A stretch of 64,000 bases of DNA from Anthonomus grandis grandis (lineage: Eukaryota > Arthropoda > Insecta > Coleoptera > Curculionidae), in the NCBI RefSeq assembly GCF_022605725.1, contig NC_065567.1:26515127-26579126 (forward strand), in the 5' to 3' direction. Numbering within the stretch: position 1 is the stretch's first letter; each line of letters begins with the position of its first letter. Below the pieces are notes generated by a model. It was not told the DNA's origin. It did no database searches and saw only the letters and a list, made by a program, of their open reading frames with translations. Both the position numbers and the translations under genes were made by a program. This document shows, piece by piece, positions 20,640-32,665 of the stretch.

Positions 20640-23600
20640 TCAGCACGTGGGAGTCCCTCTGAAAATATCGACTGGCCCATTATACAAGGGATACCCCTCG
20701 TGTAAACGAGGATGGAATAAAGGTTGATTCAATGGATCCACCTCCAGTTCTTCTGCAGCTTCGATATTTAGTGCTAATCCACCATGGTGCAGTTTTCTAT
20801 ATACAGCTGGTCGGAGTAGAAATAACATCTCTTGTGATTTAATTCTGATAAATGATAATCCTTAATTATTTTTTTTAAAGAGAATTATATGCATTTACCG
20901 TCGGCCAGTCCTGTAGGCTTCTTGTAAAGTTGCTTTGTCTAGATCCTTCAGCAGAACTTTTCCAAAATGCTTTATTGACGTAAGAGGGCCCTTGGTGTTT
21001 AAGACGGCTTCATATGGTGTATTTTTAATTTTTGTGATGTTCATGTATCCTGAAAAATCATTAGTGAGGTTAGTGTGCAAGCATTGGACTTCAGTCTCTA
21101 ACACTTTTATGCTTACTTGGTATAATTGTTACGTTGGTCGCTTTCTTAATGTCCTTAAAGGCTTCTAAGAATTCATTGATAATTCGTTTTATGTTATCTA
21201 GAGTTAATGCCTAAAAATAAAAAAAAATTAGTTAAACCAGACATTTTTTTGATAAGACACCCTCTAGGACGAGGAAAAATTATTTGGCGATGCAAGGCCT
21301 TTGGCCACGCACAAGGCGATTTCAGTACAAATTTCAACCAGTTTTATATTATAATTGTACTAAAAAAAATGTTATGTGTGTCAGTCAAAATTCAAGAAAC
21401 AAAAAATGTTTTCAACTCAATTTATGAATGGCCAGATAAAGCTTCAAATTTGGAAAGAAATTAAAGCCAGGAAGAATAGTCGCATTTCTAAATGAATTCA
21501 ATATTCTCAATCTAAGCAATTTGGATTTTAAGGCAAGAAAAGCACGAGCAATTTTAATATAGCCGACTCAACTGTAGTGATGTTGCGGCAGCAGTGTTCT
21601 GCGATATATCGAAGGCATTTGATTGTGTGAATCACATTAAAATACTTTTGCCTCAACATCACCAAGAAATTTCTGAATTGTTTTAATTTAAATGCAAGAA
21701 ATTTACAAATTAAAAGAATTGCGCTTTTAGTACAATTTATCAAATAGTGCAATGTTTGTTTTAATATTTTTGTAATTTAACACGTTAACTGCCATGTGTA
21801 CCATATATGGACACAGTCAATTTTTATTCAGCGCCATGTGTACCTCCAGTGGACACAGAACTTCTTACCTTCCAAGCCATGTGTACATGGGATGGCCACA
21901 TTAAGCGTTGATTGAAATGTATGTATGGATTGGTCTGGCGTAGGAAATAGTTTGTTTGAGAATGGCTCGGGAATATTTTTGTTTTTCGAAATAATATGAC
22001 ACAAAATATTGACGTTTTTAAATGATACGTTTATTTTTTCAATGGGCAGTAATTTAACATGTAAAATTGTTATTTATTACCATAAAATAAATAAATTAAT
22101 TTTAAAAACTTGTTTTTGGAACACACAACCTAGACATACGTAGGAAACTCTTTTGGTATTTTTTACAGCATAATTACGCCCCTGTTCTTGTGAGTTTTTT
22201 TCGTAGCAATATCTGCACCTGCCTCTTTTTAGCCTTTTCTCGTTATCTTTCTTTTCGGAAACTTTGTGCTCTTTTGAGGGATTCATTGGGATTGGCGGTA
22301 CTGCCATTTCCAAAATTTGCATGGCAAGATTTTCTTTGAAAGTCGTTATTGAAATTTTTTCTCGTTAACTTTATTGTACAGATTTAAGGCATTTACGACT
22401 GAGGTACCTGTGATAAATTCAAAGGCCAATCTTCTGTACCATTTAATTGACTCTCTAAGAGAATTTGAATAAGCTGACATCAACAAATGATTTGGCCTTA
22501 TTATAGTCGATTATTGCAGAAGGTTTGAGCCTAGGACCCTCTCTGTGGTGTACTTCATTTAGTTCATCTGTATGTTTTGTGGATAAGAAGAGCACGTCCC
22601 TCTTGTCATGCCACTTCATAACAACAACTTTATTTTTATTTTGTTTTGCAACAATTTCCCCTTTTATTCATTTTGCATCAACTACAGACTTTGGTAGGTT
22701 TCTTCTGTTTTTACGAATCGTTCCAACTAGATGAGTTGATCTATTTTGCAAGTTTTCCGCAAGAGGAATAAAGGTGTACCAATTGTGTGCAAAAAGGGTC
22801 CGACCAACATTTTCATAACAATAGATTCCGCAACCGATTGTCCATTTATTTTCTTTTTACCACAATATACTTTTAGGCTGTAAGTAAATCCTCCATCTAG
22901 ACATACTTTATAAACTTTAATGCCGAACTTATGTCGTTTTCCTTTTATGTACTGTCAAAAGGATAATTTACCTCGGAAAGGTATCATGGTTTCATCGATG
23001 CAAAGAGACTCTTCTGGAATAATGCAAAAAGAAGCATTCTTATTCGGCATATCAACAAGGCATTGAATTTTATGATGCCGGCCATTGGGAGGACAATCTT
23101 CATTATTTGCCAAATAAAACATACGTAAAAGCAGCTCAAATCTATTCCGCGGCAAATATTTTGATATTTTGTTTTTATATAATGGATGTCTGCGCCAATA
23201 ATCTTTTAGTGATGGTTTTTTATCCAATCCCATCCAAATTAAAATAGCAATCAATGTTCGTATTTCGTTATAATTAGTATCCACCCATGCATTTAGGCGA
23301 GAATATTGGCCAATATTTTCATTCATTATGGCAAGAATAATTTGCTATTCCGCATTTATTCCGATTTCCGATCTTATTAATAACATCGTCGGATACAAGT
23401 AATTCAAAAAAATGAAGTTCATCCTTACCGCGCATTTGGGTCTGCAAGGCTAGTGGAATTCTAATAATCATTGGTAGAGTGAATGTCGAAAAATTTCCTG
23501 AAGCTGGTCTCCACTCCGGTCTTTCATCATTGCCTGAAGAATCTATGTCTATATCTAACTGAGCAGATGTTGAAGGCTCGGAAGTATCTAAAAAAATGGA

Positions 23601-25038
23601 GGGTAGTGTATAAGAAGATAATCATTACTAGGAAGAGAAAATATGAATTTTAGACGTTAAATTTGATATACATAAGTATTCCACTTAGTTTCGTACGCGA
23701 GTTAGTATATTGAAACTTTTTACAACACTGTTTTTTTTCTAATAACATTTTAGAAAATAAACTATGTATAAAAAATGGAATTGCCAAACCTTCTACATAC
23801 CTAACTGACGTACATACTTCATCTTTTTCTTTTTAGGGCGGTCTTCTTCAGAACTGCTTGAAGATATCTCGCCGGACAAATATGTCGGATCCAAATCAGA
23901 ATCTGAGATATTTGAAAACTCGTCACTCATGTCGAGGTCTCTATAAATCTCTATTTCTTCTGCTGCAGCCTCCACTGCTTGTTGCATCTCAGTATCAGAA
24001 ATAATTCTTTTCTTTGCCGCCATTGACACAAAACAACATATTTTTACACCGATTTTTATAGAAAGAATGACTGAAGAAGGCAACAAACATAAAATGCACG
24101 TGGTATTTGCGCTTCTAGTGAAAACCGTACAACTGCTGCCATCTCTCCAGGCAAATCAACATGGACCTTGTACGTGTCCAGATAAGGTGCACATGGCACA
24201 CGACATCAAAAATTAAAACCTGTACAAACAGGTGCCATGTGTCCCATATTTGGACACAGACTTTTTTAAACTAAAAAAGCAAAAATTACATAAATTTTTT
24301 CACATGCGTTCGTTTTGATGCACACAGACACACTGTTTTTAATAAAAAAGTGACGTGGCCCGTAGGACCCGGTTATTTTTTTTCTAATTGGGACTGGCAG
24401 TTAACGTGTTAAATCAAGTTTTTCTAGAAAATATTGTGGCCAGAGGCCTCACATCACTAAGAAATTCCTGAATTGTTTTAATTTAAAGCAAGAATTGTAC
24501 AAATTAAATGAATTGTGCTTTTAGTACAATTCATCAAACGGTACAATGTTCTTTTTACTATGTTGTACATAAACTTAAGTTTTTCTTCTTAACATTGTAC
24601 TACAAACGTCTTATGCGTGGCCAGAGGCCTCGCATCACTAAGAAATGTATAAATTGTTTCAATTTAAATGCAAAAATTGTCCAAATTGAAGGAATTGGTT
24701 CTAGCCATGCACAAGATGTTTTCAGTATAATTTATCAAATAATACAATATTTCTTTTATCATATTGTACAAATTGAAGGTACTGCATGATGGTGGGAGTC
24801 TTTGTGGGCGCACACAAGGTCTTTTAGGTACAAATTTTAAATGCTCTAAAATTTTATATTGAAACTCACATATTTTCTTTTAAACTGTAGGTACTTAAAA
24901 CGCCTCATATGCGGCCAAATGCGTCACTAAGAATGTCTTCATTTATGTAAAAAAAAATATGATAAAGCGGGGAATTATTTGGTAATGAACGTATTTAAAC
25001 AAATAAGTTTATACTATAAATAAAAAACTTACCGGCAT
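20640..25038 (-). CDS. Four-exon host gene, 151-aa protein of unknown family
   Basis: Coding exons on the minus strand are 25038-25033 (ATG CCG), 21210-21117, 21049-20899 and 20844-20640 (stop TGA). Together they give 456 nt, exactly 152 codons. Splice sites are G|GTAAGT after exon 1, TTTTTAG|G before exon 2, CCAA|GTAAGC after it, a CTAAC branch-like site and TTTTTCAG before exon 3, CG|GTAAAT after it, and TTATCAG before exon 4. Introns 2 and 3 are 67 and 54 bp. Intron 1 is 3.8 kb and carries a dead piggyBac. The protein begins MPALTLDNIKRIINEFLEAF. It has a basic middle with AYRTGRR and RPAVYRKLHHGGLALN, an acidic EAAEELEVDPLNQPLF stretch and a C-terminus NGPVDIFRGTPTC. No signal peptide or membrane segment is visible and I do not recognise the family. 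An X-box lies about 120 bp upstream of ATG, hinting at a ciliary or sperm-flagellar role (inference). Confidence 0.7.
21290..21776 (+). repeat. Diverged repeat units left of piggyBac
   Basis: Blocks such as AAGAAATTTCTGAATTGTTT and TTGCGCTTTTAGTACAATTT (21660-21745) recur at 24463-24532 and, more diverged, at 24640-24800. A GGCCTTTGGCCACGCACAAG block at 21297 matches the GCCATGCACAAGATG block at 24703. The units form a degenerate tandem repeat of about 170-190 bp that the piggyBac at 21781 splits in two. Confidence 0.55.
21572..21654 (+). pseudogene. Non-LTR reverse transcriptase motif-A scrap
   Basis: The plus strand reads AAAVFCDISKAFDCVNHIKI, the strongly conserved RT motif A region of Jockey/CR1-type LINEs. 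The FCDISKAFD part contains the first catalytic Asp. Only about 27 codons are recognisable. The sequences on both sides are the diverged repeat and the piggyBac. It sits inside intron 1 of the four-exon gene, in opposite orientation to it. Confidence 0.7.
21781..24408 (-). mobile_element. piggyBac-family DNA transposon (dead)
   Basis: The element is bounded by TTAA target duplications at 21777-21780 and 24409-24412. Its terminal inverted repeats start CACGTTAACTGCCA and end TGGCAGTTAACGTG. Subterminal GCCATGTGTACC/GTGCCATGTGTCCC blocks are also inverted. The length is 2628 bp, typical of the family. It carries a broken transposase on the minus strand and sits in intron 1 of the four-exon gene, on that gene's coding strand. 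The intact ends and duplication show a genuine, unrearranged insertion. Confidence 0.95.
22077..24023 (-). pseudogene. piggyBac transposase pseudogene
   Basis: The reading starts MAAKKRIISDTEMQQAVEAA, followed by an acidic SDSDLDPTYL region and a Ser/Glu run with a KKKKMK basic patch. A frame break or intron follows near 23820. The DDE domain follows: the block with LIWMGLDKKPSLKDYW, LPRNRFELLLRMFYL and the first catalytic region SLCIDETMIPFRGK, then KFGIKVYKVCLDGGFTYSLK. The catalytic block expected as DN(F/W)YTS reads HNWYTF near 22790, so that Asp has become His. Stops occur near 23330 and 22680. The C-terminal cysteine-rich zinc domain is present as RGRCRYCYEKNSQ...YVCLGC and ends at 22077. 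It is inactive. Confidence 0.9.
24420..24900 (+). repeat. Diverged repeat units right of piggyBac
   Basis: TGGCCAGAGGCCTC occurs at about 24430 and 24619, each followed by ATCACTAAGAAAT and a TTGTTT(T/C)AATTTAAA block. Further partial units follow to about 24900. The period is about 188 bp. These are the downstream half of the array that begins at 21290. GGCCAGAGGCC is itself nearly palindromic. Confidence 0.6.
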
Positions 25039-25154
25039 TTTACTCGCTATTAATTCTTGAATAAAAATCGTTTTTACGATATAAAAACTCTAACCTAACC
25101 TAAAAATAATCAATTAAACGTCATATAACTTCAGCGGCTTTCAAAATGACCGCG

Positions 25155-25167
25155 GTTGCTAAGCAAC
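25155..25167. promoter_or_regulatory. X-box (RFX-binding palindrome)
   Basis: GTTGCTAAGCAAC is a perfect 13-bp palindrome. It fits the RFX X-box consensus RYYNYY-N(1-3)-RRNRAC at every position. It lies 117-129 bp upstream of the minus-strand ATG at 25038. In nematodes and flies, X-boxes of ciliary genes typically sit within a few hundred bases upstream of the start codon. Binding is not shown by sequence alone. Confidence 0.6.
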
Positions 25168-25169
25168 GA

Positions 25170-26870
25170 ACCATTTTAATTTTTTATAACAAACTTAAGC
25201 CATTTTACTTAAATATTTACTTACAGGCAGACAATTTAATCAAAATTCACCTCGGCACAATTAAGTTTTCACAAATTTAAAATAAAAGCGCGTTATTATT
25301 TGTTTATCATCATCTGTCAAACAAGTCAACATGGTGGTTGGCCATGAAAAAAACATGGTGGCCATTATTTCGGAATTGTTAACGGAAGATTCAAATACGC
25401 GGAGTGGCTGCAACCCGCTACACAACACTCCTGAGTTCAAATGGCGGGTGTTTTGTTTATATAATAAATTAATGGATAAAAACATTAATTGCTATATCAC
25501 CGTATTCTCTTTCTCACAAAGTAAATAATACCTGCCTATCTTAATAATTTTCCGATCTACATGAACCCCCGATGCCGTTTTGGGCAAAGTTTGATTGCCA
25601 CTTAAGTAGGAAAGCATGTCAGGCAAGTTTAAACAGCTTTTTGCTTTTAGTGAGTGGAAGTTTCTGGGATTTTGAGGAGCTTTACACTTTAAAATACGCC
25701 GTAACGCGGAAATTTAATTCACGTTTTATTATGCTAAGTTTAACTTAAATCTCTCGCTCGTTTAACTTTTTCAATTCTATTGAACGTTTGAATAAACTCG
25801 ACTCTTGTTTTATTTATTTCCTTCTGCACTTTTTTTTTACGGAACTGCTCAATTAATCTTCCAGATTTATTCAAGGGGGGTTGGAACGAACAATTTGCCC
25901 TCGTAAATCATTAGCCTACTCGCTTAGAGTTCTTAGAGCTAAAATTGACATCAAAATATATGTTTCAAGATATTCGAGAAGTTCTCCGCACGGAAATTGC
26001 CTGTATATTCTTCCAAATTTCATTGCCTTTATATCCAGTCTCTTTTAAACGCGAACACAGGCCGTTCACGTCCACGGCGACTAAATTGAAAGAAAAATAT
26101 GATGAAAAAGAAACCTAAAAAGGAGGGTTATTTAATATCATAGGGAGCCCTTTTATTTTCCTATACAGGCACAACATTGTCGTGTTAGAGCTTATTTTAT
26201 CGACATCGCTGGCGCAAGTCACGACGATAAAAAGACTCTCTGCTGTGCTCTAAGATGACAACAACAAAAAAATGAAAAAAAAAGAAGAAGTGGATAAAGG
26301 AGATATTACGGGGGGCCTTTAGTAACGACCTGGGCGAGGAATTACCAGGCAGGGGTGTAAGACGCTATTACCATTTATGCAAAAATATCGCTCCGTAAGG
26401 AATTATATTAAAAACTCCTCTGGTCAAAGAAGTTCTTAAAATAATTTAATGTAATTTTCCAACTTTTTTTTTTGTTATTTGCATTAAGGAATTGAAAAAG
26501 GAGTCTGCGCAGAAGAGTTATTTTTCATTAAGACAATGCTCGAGTTTCGAATTGTCCAGTTGCAATTCCACACTTCTAGTCGGTTTTAATAGTTGGTACC
26601 CCATCCACTTTACTCGCCAGATTTGGCACCTGGTGACTATTTCCTCTTTCCTAACCTAAAAAAATTAAGCGGTTTTTTAGAACTATAGAAGAGTGGACCA
26701 AATATATAGAATACCAATATGTTGACAATTATTGTAATAAATACCTAATTATTAAAAAGTATTCACGTCCTTTGCTTTCAAAGTATACCACAAAGCATAG
26801 GTATAGAACATAGGTTGATTTTGTTACATCAGTTATAACTAGAGCTCTTAAAAAACCAATTATTTGTAAG
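25170..26870. other. Gene-free stretch upstream of the host gene
   Basis: No gene could be supported. A 65-codon plus-strand frame at 25331-25528 starts after a fair AACATGG context but has no recognisable domain or clear splice donor. The region could include the 5' flank of the host gene or an unrecognised divergent transcript. Confidence 0.45.
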
Positions 26871-26879
26871 TATGCCAGG

Positions 26880-27890
26880 AAGATTTGACGTCATTTTTTT
26901 ATGCATTTCAGGTATGTGAAATAATATTTTATTTATTCCAGGTATTTGACGTCTTTTTTATACATGTCAGATATTTGAAATAATTTTTTAAATATGTCAA
27001 AGCTTTAAGACTCATTCTCTCAAGTGTTTCAGGTGTTCATTATTTAAAATAATTTTTCCTTTTTTTATTCCGAGCAATTGAGGTCCTTAGGAATAATTTT
27101 CGCAGTTTCCAGGACATAGGAATCAAGTATATCTTTCAATGCATGATGATTTTCTTTTATTCCAGGCATTGCACCAATTTTTTAATTTATTCCAGACATT
27201 TAACTTCATTTTTTTTTCAGACCTTTGTGGCAACTTTTTTTAATGCATTTCAAACATTTGCAATAATAGTTTATTTATTTCTGGCATTTAAAGTCACTTT
27301 TTTTTATACATTTCAGGTATTTTAAAAAAGTGTTTTTAATATATTCTAATACTTTGGGCATTTAAAATAATTTTTTTATTCCGACTATTTTAAGTCTTTT
27401 TGCGTGTATGTCAGATATAAAGTTTACATTTTCCACGGTTTAGAAGTCAAGTATTTCAATAATTGAAGGTTTCTTGTAGGTGTTGCAGACATTGAAGCAA
27501 TTTTTTAATTTATTCCAGGCACTTGATTTTATTTTTCTTTCAAACTTTGAAATATTGTTTTACTTATTCCAGGCATTTCATATAATTTTTTGTGCATTTG
27601 AACTAATCATTTTAAAATATTTTAGGGCTGTTGGAGTCATTGTCTCACGTGTTTCAAGCATTTAAAATAATTTTTTCCCATTTTTATTCAATGAGTGTTT
27701 GAGGTTTTTTTGAGGGTATGCGAGGAATAAATGTCACATTTTCCAAAAATTAGGAGTCAACTATTTCAGGCCCTTAAAAGAAAATTCAGTGCCTGAATGT
27801 TTTCTTGTATGTCTTCCAGGCATTAAAGGAATTTTTTCATTTTATTCCAGGCGTTTGACTACATTTATTTTTCTTTCAGAATTTCGAAAT
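26880..27890 (+). repeat. Degenerate CCAGGCATTT-type repeat field
   Basis: Words of the form TATTCCAGGCATTT, ATGCATTTCAGGTATTT and GAAATAATTTTTT recur every 50-60 bp with heavy divergence. The same words, in both orientations, build the arms of the fold-back element that starts at about 27890. The field is probably an extension of the left arm without a matched right partner. Confidence 0.6.
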
Positions 27891-30800
27891 AATGTTTTTA
27901 TTATTTCAAGAATTTAATGTAATTTTTTGTGCATTTTAAATAATTATTTTTTAATAATAATTTAAGGCTTTTGGATTATTCTTTTACTTGTTGGATGCCT
28001 ATAAAAAGAAAGCGTTGTATTAATTTGGAATTTCTGGTAGATGGAAATATAAAGAATGAGGTCAAATGTTAAACTGCAAGGAACTTAATTTTTGCATGAA
28101 AAATATAATAAAGTGACTAAAAAATTGCTTTTAGATCTGAAATTTTGTGTCTGGAGCGGTTGATTCTAAAACCCTGAAAAACGTGAAAATTTATTTCAAA
28201 TTCCAGAAAAACATGAAAAAAAAATCCTGAAAACAGGAACCATGATGTTAAATTTCTAGAATAAAATCATCAAATGCTTGGAATAAAAAAAAGAGAAAAT
28301 TATTTCAGATGCCGGAGAGCTAAAAGCCTTTAAAACTCTTAAAATATTAAATAGTTGAAATGCTTAAAAAATTACATCAAATGCTTAAAGTAAATAAAAT
28401 ATTTGTTAGTATTTAAAATAATTTTGCCGAGCATTTGAGGTCTTTCTGTATGCCAGGAATAAGTTTCACCACATTCTCTAGGATTTGGGAGCCAGTCATT
28501 CCAGGCACTAAAAAAACATTATTTGAAATAGTTGGAATGCTTAAAAAAAATTACATAAAATGTTTGAAGTAAATAAAACATTATTTGAAATAAATTTTTA
28601 ATTTCAAGCATTTACACGAAGAATAGGGTCAAATGCTGGGACTACAGAGAACATGATTTTTGCATGAATGACTAGAAGATTTAAAAAAATTAATAAAATA
28701 AATAAATATTTTGTTATTAATATCAATACAAAGCATTACACACAAAAATGTGTTAATTTACTGCGAGTTTCTGCAATTTTAATTTTTTAGAATTTAATTA
28801 TTAAATGTTCGGAATAAGTGCCTAAGCACGAATGACTGTAATAGCCTTGAAATATTTTTAAAAAAATATTTGAAATAGTTGAATTGCATAAAAAAATTAC
28901 GTCATCTGCCTGGAATAAATAAAACGTCATTTCAAATACCTAAAATGCATTAAAAAAAATTAATGCAAATAAGATGAGAAAACACTTCAATGCCTGAAAG
29001 AGAATCTTCCGCAAATCCTGGAAAATGTGAAATGTATTCTTTCTTTTATTTTCTTTATGCTTTCATGTATTTGAAATAGTTTTTCCCTTTATAATTGCAA
29101 GCATTTTTTTATGTATCCCAGGAATTCGCAGTAAATTGTCACATTTGACAGGTTTTATAATCAAATATTCTAGTCATATTATTCTATATATAAAAGCAAT
29201 TTTTCAGCGTTTTATTTAATTTATTAAATGTTCCAGGCATTCATGCAAGCATTTGACCTCATTCTTCATGTTTCAATCTATTAAGAATTCAAAATCAATA
29301 CAACACAGTTATTGTAAACAGCATTCGTATCCAACAAGATGGCGCCTATCCGCCATTTTGAAAAATATTTGTATAAAAAGGGAAAAATAACGTCGTTAAA
29401 TTAAGTATATCGGAATGGTATCATTACAGATTTGAGTTCATATTTCTTTTAAATACGTGAATAAGTCCATTTTCTTCTTCCTTTCAATTTTTGGGCGTCT
29501 GAGATAAAAATTTCAAAATTGATTTTTGCTGTAAGTGACGTAATACCCAATATAATAAGACTCATTATGAATTCGTCACAACAATACAGATTTTACTTAA
29601 ATCAAAGAGTTTTTTTAGGTTAATCGTTAAAAATATTCCCTATAAATGTACAAAATCCATTTGGTCCAAAAGACGTTATAATGGGACACTCGGTACGGTG
29701 TAGCCAAGCATCTAAAGTGAATACGTAGGGATGATTTATGGGACGTTATTGTTCTAGGGTTGTGCTTTTCTTGAATATTCTAACATGATTAATGGCCTTA
29801 ATGTCTCCTTAAATTGACAACCATTAATTCAGTATGTGATTGTATTTAGATAAAGATTTACTTACCCACCTATATACGTGTGCGCTATTAACATTTGTGT
29901 TTATTCAATTTGGATGTGCAGTTAATTGCTTTTAAAGCCACCGGAGCGTAAACAATTAATCGTAATAATGTTAATAATTTAAAGTTTATGTCGGATTATT
30001 GATTAGGTATTTAAGCGTTATTTTACGTATGATTGACTCATTGGGTTTTTTTATGCGAATTAGGCTTGTCTGACAAGGCAAGAAGATTTTGAAAATTGTA
30101 GACCAGGGAATTTTTTCATGAAAATGATGGTTTGCAAGTTATAACACTTGGAAGTTAACGTTTAATATTACCAATGAACCTTTTCCTCAATAACCCTCCT
30201 AATATTGATCTGACGTGATAAAATAATTTTTTTTGTGTGTCTTAGTTTTAAGTTTGTGATGTAAGAGATATAAGAAAAATGTGACTGGCTGAATGGCGAA
30301 AAACTGGCCCAAGCTAAAAAAAAAGTATTATTTTAACAAACTTTAAAAAGAACTATAAAAATTGTTCAAAGGATGTTTCAAAAAAATTATGGTTAACAAT
30401 TTATATTTCCTGGACAGCGACTTTTAGTACTATCAATAAACTGTTTCCTGAATCACTCTGTTATTATTAATAAGATTCTACAAAATTAGGTCAGAAAATG
30501 TTTTCCTAAAAATAATATTTTGCAAGTTATAGCTCCTGAAACTTGACCTCCATTACGCTCAAAGAACCCGTTCTTTAATAACTCTGTTAATATAAATCCG
30601 ACGGTATAAAGGATTATTATGAAATTCGCAGATTTTAATGAGGTCTACAAAAGTTGTTTAGCAAAATTTCCTGTGAAAATTATACCTGCTAAGATATGTT
30701 TTTAATGGGCCCCTTTAAAGTACAAACAAAATCACTTTGTATTACTAAAAGATCCTAAAATCACAGGATAAAGCCGTTTCGCGATACAAAGCAGACAATT

Positions 30801-32665
30801 TCATAAATTTCAATTTAACGATTTTCAAAGGAACACGTTTCGTTCAACTTTATACGGTCTTGTGTTACATTTCGATACTTTCTCCTTAATCTGGTTATTT
30901 TTTTATGTTACCTGAGCAGGCATAAAGGTTTTAGTTTATAAATAAAAACAGCACAAGCCCACTCCCTTATTTATCCCTTTTTATACAAATATTTTATTCA
31001 AAATGGCGGATGGGCGCCATCTTGTTGGATACGAATGCTGTTTACAATAACTGTGTTGTATTGATTTTGAATTCTTAACAGATTGAAACATGAAGAATGA
31101 GGTCAAATGCTTGCATGAATGCCTGGAACATTTAATAAATGAAATAAGATGCTTTTATATATGGAATAATGTGACTAGAATATTTGATTATAAGACCTGT
31201 CAAATGTGACAATTTACTGCGAATTCCTGGGGTACATAAAAAAATGCCTGCAATTAAAAAGGGAAAAACTATTTCAAATACATGAAAGCATAAAGAAATT
31301 AACGTCAAATGTCTCGGAATAAAAAAAGGAAAAATTATTTTAAATAACTGAAGCACATGATTTTCTCATATGCTTCAGATATTTCCAAAGGCCTTGAAAT
31401 TTTAAAAACAAATATATTTCAAATAATTAAAGTGCATAAAAAATTACGTCAGTTACCTGGAGTAAATGAAACAATATTTCAGATATCTGAAATGAATTAA
31501 AAAAATTACCGCAAACAGCTGAAAAAAAATGTCACTTGAAATGCTGAAAATGTTTTATTTATTACTCCTTTTTTATTCCGAATATTTTAGGTCTTTCCTA
31601 GGCGTGCCAGGAATAAATTTCACATTTTCCAGGATTTGCGGAAGATTCTCTTCCAGGCATTGAAGCGTTTTCTCATTTTATTTGCATTAATTTTTTTTAA
31701 TGCCTTTTAGGTATTTGGAATGATGTTTTATTTATTCCAGGCAGATGACGAAATTTTTTTATGCAGTTCAACTATTTCAAATATTTTTTAAAAAATATTT
31801 CAAGGCTATTACAGTCATTCTTGCTTAGTAATAATTCTTCCTTTTGTATTTCGAACATTTAATATATACATTCTAGAAAATTAAAATTGCAAAAACTCGC
31901 AGTAAATTAACACATTTTTGTGTGTAATGCTTTTGTATTGATATTAATAACAAAATATTTATTTATTTTATTAATTTTTTTAAATCTTCTAGTCATTCAT
32001 GCAAAAATCATGTTCTCTGTAGTCGCAACATTTGACCCCATTCTTCATGTAAATGCTTGAAATTAAACATTTATTTCAAATAATGTTTTTTTAGTGCCTG
32101 GAATGATTGGCTTCTAAATCCTAGAAAATGTGGTGAGACTTATTCCTGGCATACAGGAAGACCTCAAATGCTCGGCAAAATTATTTTAAATACTTAAACA
32201 AATATTTAATTTATTTTAAGCATTTGATGTAATTTTTTAAGCATTTCAACTATTTAATATTTTAAGAGTTTTAAAGGCATTCCAAGCATTTGATGATTTT
32301 ATTTTAGAAATTTAAGATCATGGTTCCTGTTTTCAAGATTTTTTTTTCATGTTTTCTGGAATTTGAAATAAATTTTCACGTTTTCCAGGGTTTTAGAATC
32401 GAACGCTCCAGGCACATAATTCCAGTTCTAAAAGCAATTTTTCAGTCACAAATTTTTCATGCAAAAATGATGTTCTTTGCAGTTTAACATTTGACCTCAT
32501 TTTTTATATTTCCATCTACCAGAAAATCTAAATTAATACAACGCTTTCCTTTTATAGGCATCCAACAAGTAAAAGAATAATCCAAAAGCCTTAAATTATT
32601 ATTAAAAAATAATTATTTCAAACATTTGAAATGCACAAAAAATTACGTCAAATTCTTGACAATAA
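27890..32665. mobile_element. Fold-back element with ~1.5-1.7-kb inverted arms
   Basis: The left arm (about 27890-29400) and right arm (about 30960-32665) are inverted copies over their whole length apart from indels. Matching inner edges are CATTCGTATCCAACAAGATG at 29323 and CATCTTGTTGGATACGAATG at 31018. Matching outer stretches are CTTGTTGGATGCCTATAAAA at 27987 and TTTTATAGGCATCCAACAAG at 32551. The right arm has about 230 bp extra near 31370-31600. The spacer of 1.56 kb has no gene. The arms are made of internal degenerate repeats, like the Drosophila fold-back (FB) design. Superfamily and target duplication could not be determined. Confidence 0.85.
29401..30959. other. Spacer of the fold-back element
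   Basis: No coding sequence was recognised. Blocks around 30090-30240 and 30480-30640 resemble each other (ATATTTTGCAAGTTATAGC-type and AATAACTCTGTTAATATAAA-type words), indicating a diverged internal duplication. The segment 29437-29575 (with GACGTAATACCCAATATAAT) recurs in direct orientation at 32752-32845, just outside the right arm. Confidence 0.6.

Noticed and set aside
25331..25528. 65-codon plus-strand frame possibly divergent from the host gene
   Set aside because: No domain, no clear splice donor in frame, and an overlapping antisense frame of similar length. Composition does not favour coding.
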